Below are positions 5,957 to 9,985 of a DNA stretch of 9,985 bases, one piece after another. A model generated the notes under the pieces. It was not told the origin of the DNA and searched no databases. It saw only the letters and a program-made list of their open reading frames with translations. The stretch's first letter is position 1. Each line of letters starts with the position of its first letter. Made by a program: the position numbers and the translations under genes. This stretch comes from an uncultured Collinsella sp. (GTDB lineage: Bacteria > Actinomycetota > Coriobacteriia > Coriobacteriales > Coriobacteriaceae): assembly GCA_902482615.1 (NCBI GenBank), contig CABTAA010000047.1, forward strand, positions 1-9,985, written 5' to 3'.

Positions 5957-6409
5957 TTACGAACGAGCAGGAACCTTAAGATGCGCACCGGCGGCGAGCG
6001 AACCATGCTCCAGATGATTGACGTTACGGATCATGTCGGAAGTCTCTTGCGTGGAAAGGCCTTCGATAGGATATTCCTCGGCAAGCGACCAAAGAGAATC
6101 ACCAGGCTGAACGCGAATAGTCTCGTAGGTAACGTTGGAAACGGACTCGGCATACGCGGCGTGACGAGCGCTAAAGACCGACGTAGCGAGGACAACGAAG
6201 AGCGTAAGCGCAACGGCAACGGCGACAATCGTCGGAACCTTCAGGGCAACGCGGGCCGGCGCAACTACAGCCTGCTGATTGCGAGCAGGCTTTACGGGCA
6301 AAGGCTGATAACCGGAACGTCCACCCTTGACAACAGTAAAAGCGGGCGCGGCAGGCGTCTCGAGCTTAAGGGCGAGGTTTCCCTGGACCATATTCGTTGC
6401 GTTCATCAT
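5957..6409 (-). CDS. Membrane-anchored LysM protein, YneA-like, divergent from lexA
   Basis: This 150-residue protein has a cytoplasmic N-terminus of about 57 residues, one membrane segment (about 58-80, VPTIVAVAVALTLFVVLATS), and an extracytoplasmic LysM domain (about 95-147). The LysM core reads YETIRVQPGDSLWSLAEEY, ending LAAGAHLKVP, and would bind peptidoglycan. Short proteins with one membrane helix and a LysM domain encoded back-to-back with lexA include Bacillus YneA, an SOS-induced inhibitor of cell division. Architecture and position match; direct sequence similarity is not shown, and the N-terminus is longer than in YneA. GAGGAG just before the ATG supports the start. LexA box A lies about 70 bases upstream and close to a weak promoter. 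It may be the first gene of a unit with nrdR and dut. A general cell-wall-binding role is the alternative. Confidence 0.75.
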   Translation of the reverse strand: MMNATNMVQGNLALKLETPAAPAFTVVKGGRSGYQPLPVKPARNQQAVVAPARVALKVPTIVAVAVALTLFVVLATSVFSARHAAYAESVSNVTYETIRVQPGDSLWSLAEEYPIEGLSTQETSDMIRNVNHLEHGSLAAGAHLKVPARS

Positions 6410-6465
6410 GTTCTCCTCTCGCGTGTTTTGCTGAGAACAGTTTTATCAAGCCGCGCGGACAAAAA

Positions 6466-6471
6466 TGTCTA
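6466..6471 (-). promoter_or_regulatory. Candidate -35 of the LysM gene promoter
   Basis: On the minus strand TAGACA differs from TTGACA at one base. GATAAA follows after 18 bases as a weak -10 match (4 of 6), about 40 bases before the LysM start. The -35 overlaps the right half of a GACA-AAAA-TGTC dyad (6458-6469) and lies 5 bases from LexA box A. Confidence 0.4.
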
Positions 6472-6476
6472 GCGCG

Positions 6477-6490
6477 AGAACGAATGTTCG
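6477..6490. promoter_or_regulatory. LexA box A
   Basis: AGAACGAATGTTCG contains GAAC-GAAT-GTTC, a perfect match to the GAAC-N4-GTTC SOS box of Gram-positive bacteria. It lies in the divergent LysM/lexA region beside the candidate LysM promoter. Confidence 0.85.
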
Positions 6491-6504
6491 GTTATTATTA
6501 TCTT

Positions 6505-6518
6505 CGAACAGTTGTTCC
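6505..6518. promoter_or_regulatory. LexA box B
   Basis: CGAACAGTTGTTCC contains GAAC-AGTT-GTTC, a perfect match to the SOS box core. It is exactly 28 bases from box A and from box C. Confidence 0.85.
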
Positions 6519-6532
6519 TGTCAAGCAAAATT

Positions 6533-6546
6533 CGAACATTTGTTTG
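6533..6546. promoter_or_regulatory. LexA box C
   Basis: CGAACATTTGTTTG is one base short of a perfect box (GTTT instead of GTTC). It is the closest box to lexA, 23 bases before its start codon, where a bound repressor would block initiation or early elongation. Confidence 0.75.
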
Positions 6547-6569
6547 ACATGGGTAGAGAGGATGCCCTG

Positions 6570-7214
6570 ATGGCTCGCAAAATTACCAAGCGTCAGCAGC
6601 AAATTTACGACTTCATCAAGGAATATCAGCAGGAGAAGGGTTATCCGCCCAGCGTGCGCGAGATGGCTTCTGCCGTGGGCCTTTCCTCCCCCAGCACCGT
6701 GCACGCCCATCTATCGGCTCTGGAGGCGCGCGGGCTACTCAAGCGCGATGCCACCAAACCGCGCGCCCTGGAACTCTTTAACGAGGACGGTTCCTCGGTC
6801 TCAATTTCTAAATCTGACGAGCCCACCGCACCTCGCGGAACGGTCTCGCTACCGCTCGTTGGTCGCGTCGCGGCCGGGATTCCCATTCTGGCCGAGCAGA
6901 ATATCGAAGACACTTTTACTATCCCGACCGAAATCGCCACTGATCAGGGTTCCTTTATCCTTGAGGTGCATGGGAGCTCAATGATCAATGTCGGCATCTT
7001 CAATGGCGATTACATCATCGTCCGTGAACAAAAGAGTGCCATGAACGGCGAAATTGTCGTGGCCATGATTGATGGTTCAGCGACCGTCAAGACGTTCTAC
7101 AAGGAGCAGGGACGCGTACGCCTGCAGCCCGAGAATGACACCATGGAGCCTATCTATGCAACGAATCCCGTTATCTTGGGCAAAGTCGTCGGCTTGATGC
7201 GCCGGTTCTCGTAA
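6570..7214 (+). CDS. lexA: SOS repressor LexA
   Basis: This 214-residue protein represses DNA-damage genes and self-cleaves when stimulated by RecA filaments. The N-terminal winged helix (1-68) contains PPSVREMASAVGLSSPSTVH (26-45), the recognition region typical of the SOS-box-binding family. The cleavage site is Ala102-Gly103 within GRVAAGIP (98-105). The catalytic dyad is Ser137 in VHGSSMINVGI (133-143) and Lys174 in ATVKTFY (171-177). The family usually has GDSM, so Ser136 replaces an Asp; the nucleophile itself is kept. I choose ATG 6570, preceded by GAGAGGA, because the open frame's earlier ATG at 6465 would make the LexA boxes coding and gives an un-LexA-like extension. Three boxes upstream imply autoregulation. 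Its stop overlaps the next gene's ATG (TAATG), indicating coupled translation. Confidence 0.96.
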   Translation: MARKITKRQQQIYDFIKEYQQEKGYPPSVREMASAVGLSSPSTVHAHLSALEARGLLKRDATKPRALELFNEDGSSVSISKSDEPTAPRGTVSLPLVGRVAAGIPILAEQNIEDTFTIPTEIATDQGSFILEVHGSSMINVGIFNGDYIIVREQKSAMNGEIVVAMIDGSATVKTFYKEQGRVRLQPENDTMEPIYATNPVILGKVVGLMRRFS

Positions 7215-7918
7215 TGCAAAAACGCATCACTATCTTTGATACCGTCCGCGGGTTTACGATGATTTCAATGGCAGGTTTTCACGCTTGCTACGATCTCGCC
7301 TACCTGTACGGCTGGGATATGCCCTGGTTTACCCAGACTGTCTTTCAAGACATCTGGCGCGCCAGCATCAGCTGGGTATTTTTGTTTATCGCGGGTTGGA
7401 TGTGCACCCTTTCGCGCAACAATATCAAACGTGCCGCCAAATACGCCTTAGCAGCACTCGTCGTCTGGTTGGCAACAACACTTGTCTCAGTAGACGATTC
7501 GGTTAATTTTGGCATCATCTACTGCATGGCCGCATGTACCGGCATCGTGGCGTTGACCGATCCCGTCCTTAAGAAGATATCGGCGAGATGGGGCATGTCC
7601 CTATGCCTTATGTTGTTCGCCCTCACCTGGAGTATCCCCAAAACGATCTATCCTGTCCCCTACCTGGCGTGGCTGGGATTTCCGAGCCCTGGGTTTGTTT
7701 CAGGTGATTACTACCCCATCATCCCGTTTTTCTTTATGTATCTTACAGGATACTTCGCCGCACACATAGCGCAGGGAATCGATAAGACCATCCCAAGCTG
7801 GGCCTACGCCAATCCCGTCCCGGCGCTCGCCAGCCTTGGACGTCATGCACTCCCCTTTTATCTGCTGCATCAGCCCATTATTCTGGGCTTTTTGGAGCTC
7901 GTCTACTCGGTGCGATAA
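7214..7918 (+). CDS. DUF1624/HGSNAT-type membrane acyltransferase
   Basis: This 234-residue polytopic protein has about seven predicted membrane segments (roughly 12-30, 50-66, 75-93, 100-115, 126-142, 168-186, 207-230). It begins RITIFDTVRGFTMISMAGFH (4-23), the start of the heparan-alpha-glucosaminide N-acetyltransferase-like (DUF1624) family, and continues with WVFLFIAGW (54-62). It ends with LLHQPIILG (217-225), which resembles the HQP motif of membrane acyltransferases. The family moves acetyl or other acyl groups onto sugars across the membrane; the substrate here is unknown. The ATG overlaps the lexA stop, so it should be co-transcribed with lexA and therefore raised during the SOS response. 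Its last 16 bases overlap the 3' end of convergent hflX. The family call is fairly secure; the reaction is inferred. Confidence 0.8.
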   Translation: MQKRITIFDTVRGFTMISMAGFHACYDLAYLYGWDMPWFTQTVFQDIWRASISWVFLFIAGWMCTLSRNNIKRAAKYALAALVVWLATTLVSVDDSVNFGIIYCMAACTGIVALTDPVLKKISARWGMSLCLMLFALTWSIPKTIYPVPYLAWLGFPSPGFVSGDYYPIIPFFFMYLTGYFAAHIAQGIDKTIPSWAYANPVPALASLGRHALPFYLLHQPIILGFLELVYSVR

Positions 7919-8844
7919 CGCTTGAGCCGCGGCGCGATACGAGCCGGCAGCTTCGCAACAATACGAACGCCGCCCTCAAGATATTCCTCGTGCAAAAGGG
8001 TTCCCTGTTCATGCACCAGCGTGATGAGGGCGCCCTCGCGATACGGGATATCAGCGGAGAGCAACACATCGGTGGCAGCCGCCTCACGAGCAATACGGTC
8101 GACGAGATCGTCGAGTCCCTCGCCCGTCTGGGCCGAGAACAGCACGGCCTCGGGATAGCGACGACGGAAACTCAATCGATCAACGCTATCGAGAAGATCG
8201 ATTTTATTGAACACCGTAAGCGTCAAACGCTCGCCGGCACCGATCTCGTCAAGAACGCGATCGACTGCCTCGAGCTGGCGCTCGTAGTCCTCGTCAGAGG
8301 CATCCACAACTTTAAGGATCAGATCGGCACCAAGAACCTCAGACAGCGTGGACTTAAAGGCATCAACGAGACCATGCGGTAGCTTTTGAATAAAGCCAAC
8401 GGTATCGGTAATCGTCATGCCGCGACCGCCGGGCAGGCGATACGAACGCGTCGTCGGGTCGAGCGTAGCAAACAGCTTGTCCTGCGAAAGTACCGTAGAG
8501 CCGGTCAGGCGATTGAGCAACGTCGATTTACCGGCATTGGTATAACCGGCTAACGCGACGCGAAACGCCGGTGACTCAATGCGGCTCTTGGACTGGACAT
8601 CGCGACGCTGTTCAACCTGCTTGAGCTCACGACGAAGCGCGGCAATCTTATTACGAATGAGGCGACGGTCGACCTCGAGCTGGCTTTCACCCTGGCCAAA
8701 GCGCGAACCGATGCCGCCGCGCGTCTGCTCCTTGGCAAGATGGCTCCACATGCCACGCAGACGAGGCAACAGATATTGAAGCTGCGCCAGCTGTACCTGT
8801 AGGCGTCCCTCACGCGTCTGAGCATCCAGGCCAAAGATATCCAA
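7903..8844 (-). CDS. hflX: GTPase HflX, N-terminus lost at the chimeric junction
   Basis: HflX is a ribosome-associated GTPase that splits stalled or hibernating ribosomes under stress. The surviving 313 residues start in LDIFGLDAQTREGRLQVQLA, a conserved segment that follows the family's N-terminal domain. They continue through GGIGSRFGQGE (43-53) and a coiled linker. The G domain then follows, with G1 GYTNAGKST (100-108), G2 DPTTR (129-133), G3 DTVG (147-150), G4 NKID (213-216) and G5 SAQTGEG (237-243). The C-terminal domain ends at RYRTE. Roughly the first 100 or more residues of a normal HflX are absent because the contig switches to streptococcal DNA around 8830-8844. The TTG at 8842-8844 is the Leu of LDIF and not a true start. 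The 3' end overlaps the convergent acyltransferase gene by 16 bases, and no terminator lies between them. Confidence 0.93.
   Translation of the reverse strand: MDIFGLDAQTREGRLQVQLAQLQYLLPRLRGMWSHLAKEQTRGGIGSRFGQGESQLEVDRRLIRNKIAALRRELKQVEQRRDVQSKSRIESPAFRVALAGYTNAGKSTLLNRLTGSTVLSQDKLFATLDPTTRSYRLPGGRGMTITDTVGFIQKLPHGLVDAFKSTLSEVLGADLILKVVDASDEDYERQLEAVDRVLDEIGAGERLTLTVFNKIDLLDSVDRLSFRRRYPEAVLFSAQTGEGLDDLVDRIAREAAATDVLLSADIPYREGALITLVHEQGTLLHEEYLEGGVRIVAKLPARIAPRLKRYRTE
8830..8844. other. Chimeric junction between two genomes
   Basis: The 15 bases GCCAAAGATATCCAA fit both partners. On the minus strand they encode LDIFG of HflX; on the plus strand they encode AKDIQ of streptococcal prephenate dehydratase. 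To the left only hflX makes sense and to the right only pheA does, and base composition shifts to AT-rich at the same place. Short shared sequence at a breakpoint is typical of false joins in assembly or amplification. Confidence 0.9.
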
Positions 8845-9207
8845 GAAATCGAGGACAACTATACACGTTTTTGGATTTTAGGGACCAAAGAGCCCGCAAT
8901 TTCAGAAACTTTAAGACCGGCCCTTCAAAAAGTTAGCTTGGCCTTGACCTTGCCAAGTAACCTGGCAGGAGCCCTCTATAAAGGCTTGTCCACCTTTGCG
9001 TGGCGGGGGATTAATTTAACCAAGATTGAAAGTCGCCCCCTAAAAACAGCTTTAGGAGAATACTTTTTCATTATTGACCTCCTAAATGAAGCGCCTGATC
9101 TTCTGCAGTTTGCCTATCAAGAATTAGACAGTTTGGGCATTCAGACAAAAATCTTGGGTCAGTATCAGGTCTATACCTTAAAAGATAACGGAATGGAGAA
9201 AAGATGA
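8830..9207 (+). CDS. pheA: Prephenate dehydratase, C-terminal part (Streptococcus-type)
   Basis: This is a fragment of 125 residues plus stop, open at its 5' end into the junction. Prephenate dehydratase turns prephenate into phenylpyruvate in phenylalanine synthesis. The fragment starts AKDIQEIEDNYTRFWILG, which contains the TRF motif (12-14) whose Thr is catalytic. After a linker it contains the regulatory ACT domain (about 36-112) with GALYK (47-51) and IESRP (66-70), the phenylalanine-binding signature for feedback inhibition. TKIESRPLKTALGEYFFIID is characteristic of streptococcal PheA as I remember it. The in-frame ATG at 8938 is internal and would remove the TRF motif, so it is not the real start. 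The last bases overlap the next gene's ATG (ATGA), as in the streptococcal pheA-psr order. Confidence 0.9.
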   Translation, partial: AKDIQEIEDNYTRFWILGTKEPAISETLRPALQKVSLALTLPSNLAGALYKGLSTFAWRGINLTKIESRPLKTALGEYFFIIDLLNEAPDLLQFAYQELDSLGIQTKILGQYQVYTLKDNGMEKR

Positions 9208-9985
9208 GTAACGAATCCAACTTTCTATCTCACCATGAGCGAAAGCGATTAGAGTACTTATACTCAAATTTTCATTATTTGAATGAACGAGAACAACTAG
9301 AATACAATTACCTGCTCAAGAAGAGCCAAGGAGCTTATGAGGAAGCAGAAGCCCTTCAACCTGAGGTAGACGCTACAGAAGAAGTGCAAGGTGAGATTGC
9401 TGAACCAATTGGGGATCTCCCTGTTTACCAATCACGTAGCAAAAAGTCTAAGAAGAAAGCAGTTGCTGCGACGAGCGATCTACCTAAGAAACCACGGAAA
9501 AAGATCCGCGTCAAGCGGATCCTCAAGTGGATAGCTCTCTTTTTCTTGCTCATTATCGGTGGCATGGTCTTTATGTTTGTGAAAGGCCTCAACAGTAAGC
9601 CAGCTGGCAAAGATGCTAAACCAGCTGTCGTTGAGAAATTTAACGGCAAGAAGTCAAGAGATGGGGTCAATATCCTGATCTTGGGGACAGATGGTCGGAT
9701 CGGTGAAAAATCTGATGAGACCCGGACAGACTCTATCATGGTGGTCAACGTCAATAACAAAGAAGGCAAGATCAAGATGGTCAGCTTCATGCGGGATACA
9801 CTGGTCCATATTGATGGAGTGAGCCAGCAAAATATTCCTGAATACGATGGCTACTATGACCAGAAGCTCAATACTGCCTTCACCATCGGGGAGCAAAATA
9901 ACAACCAAGGGGCTGAATTGGTGCGTCAGATGCTCAAAGATAACTTTGACATTGACATCCAATATTATGCCATGGTCGATTTCAA
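9204..9985 (+). CDS. psr: LytR-CpsA-Psr (LCP) family protein, N-terminal part (Streptococcus-type)
   Basis: A frame of 260 codons runs off the window. LCP proteins attach wall teichoic acid, capsule or other glycopolymers to peptidoglycan outside the cell. The N-terminus is cytosolic and charged: a motif-like RKRLEYLYSNFHYLNEREQL (13-32), an acidic stretch, then a Lys-rich region (80-105). A single membrane helix follows (about 107-127). The LCP domain begins near 155 with VNILILGTDGR (155-165), DETRTDSIMVVNV (171-183) holding the conserved Arg and Asp of the pyrophosphate/metal site, and VSFMRDT (193-199). KLNTAF (221-226) and QYYAMVDF (253-260) are also typical. GGAG five bases before the ATG supports the start. 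The first 100 residues are longer than in LytR, and position after pheA suggests the gene called psr in pneumococcus; the exact paralogue name is moderately sure. Confidence 0.88.
   Translation, partial: MSNESNFLSHHERKRLEYLYSNFHYLNEREQLEYNYLLKKSQGAYEEAEALQPEVDATEEVQGEIAEPIGDLPVYQSRSKKSKKKAVAATSDLPKKPRKKIRVKRILKWIALFFLLIIGGMVFMFVKGLNSKPAGKDAKPAVVEKFNGKKSRDGVNILILGTDGRIGEKSDETRTDSIMVVNVNNKEGKIKMVSFMRDTLVHIDGVSQQNIPEYDGYYDQKLNTAFTIGEQNNNQGAELVRQMLKDNFDIDIQYYAMVDF

Noticed and set aside
6435..6446. Fourth LexA box starting GAACAGTT
   Set aside because: The right half is TTAT instead of GTTC, and it is out of register with the 28-base series.
6465..6569. Upstream in-frame ATG for lexA
   Set aside because: The extension would be encoded through the LexA boxes, lacks a Shine-Dalgarno and does not look like LexA; ATG 6570 is preceded by GAGAGGA.
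8842..8844. TTG as the true start of hflX
   Set aside because: It encodes the Leu of the conserved LDIF segment in mid-protein; the upstream part is lost at the chimeric junction.
8830..9985. Horizontal transfer of streptococcal genes into the Coriobacteriia genome
   Set aside because: The junction cuts both hflX and pheA at a short shared sequence with no mobile element, repeat or attachment site; an artefact is far simpler.

Overview
The window is a chimeric contig. Bases 1-25 are the 3' end of the Illumina TruSeq read-1 adapter. Bases 26 to about 8830 come from a moderately GC-rich bacterium that I read as a Coriobacteriia member, probably Collinsella. That genus call rests on remembered protein resemblance, gene content and GAAC-N4-GTTC LexA boxes, with no database search. 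From about 8845 to the end the DNA is visibly AT-richer and encodes Streptococcus-type proteins. The two parts meet inside two genes (hflX and pheA) at about 15 shared bases, so this looks like an assembly or library artefact and not a natural junction.

Layout of the first part: the C-terminus of an NlpC/P60 cell-wall peptidase (26-319) with its terminator; a DegV-family lipid-binding protein (484-1350, +) convergent with a DUF1836 DNA-binding protein (1423-2034, -), sharing one strong two-way terminator; thioredoxin reductase trxB (2189-3127, -); and a divergent UgtP/MGDG-synthase-like glycosyltransferase (3245-4546, +). Next is a 467-bp convergent intergenic region (4547-5013) packed with long hairpins. 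The minus-strand cluster LysM protein-nrdR-dut (6409 down to 5014) follows, divergent from lexA (6570-7214, +) and a membrane acyltransferase of the DUF1624/HGSNAT type (7214-7918, +). The hflX gene (7903-8844, -) is cut off at its N-terminus by the junction. The streptococcal part holds the C-terminal half of prephenate dehydratase (pheA) overlapping the start of an LCP-family gene (psr) that runs off the window.

Genes that appear to work together: (1) degV and the DUF1836 gene carry near-identical 27-bp dyads in their upstream regions (23 of 27 bases the same), suggesting that the DUF1836 protein controls itself and degV. (2) The divergent lexA/LysM region has three LexA boxes exactly 28 bp apart. 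A membrane-anchored LysM protein beside lexA resembles the Bacillus lexA-yneA arrangement, so an SOS-controlled division inhibitor, possibly co-transcribed with nrdR and dut, is a reasonable hypothesis.

The most unusual structure is a hairpin repeat family in 4560-4990. Two full copies in opposite orientation and one half copy share a loop containing GCGAGAATGTTTGAGCA, while the outer stem arms differ completely between copies yet stay self-complementary within each full copy. No complete new multi-gene system is evident.
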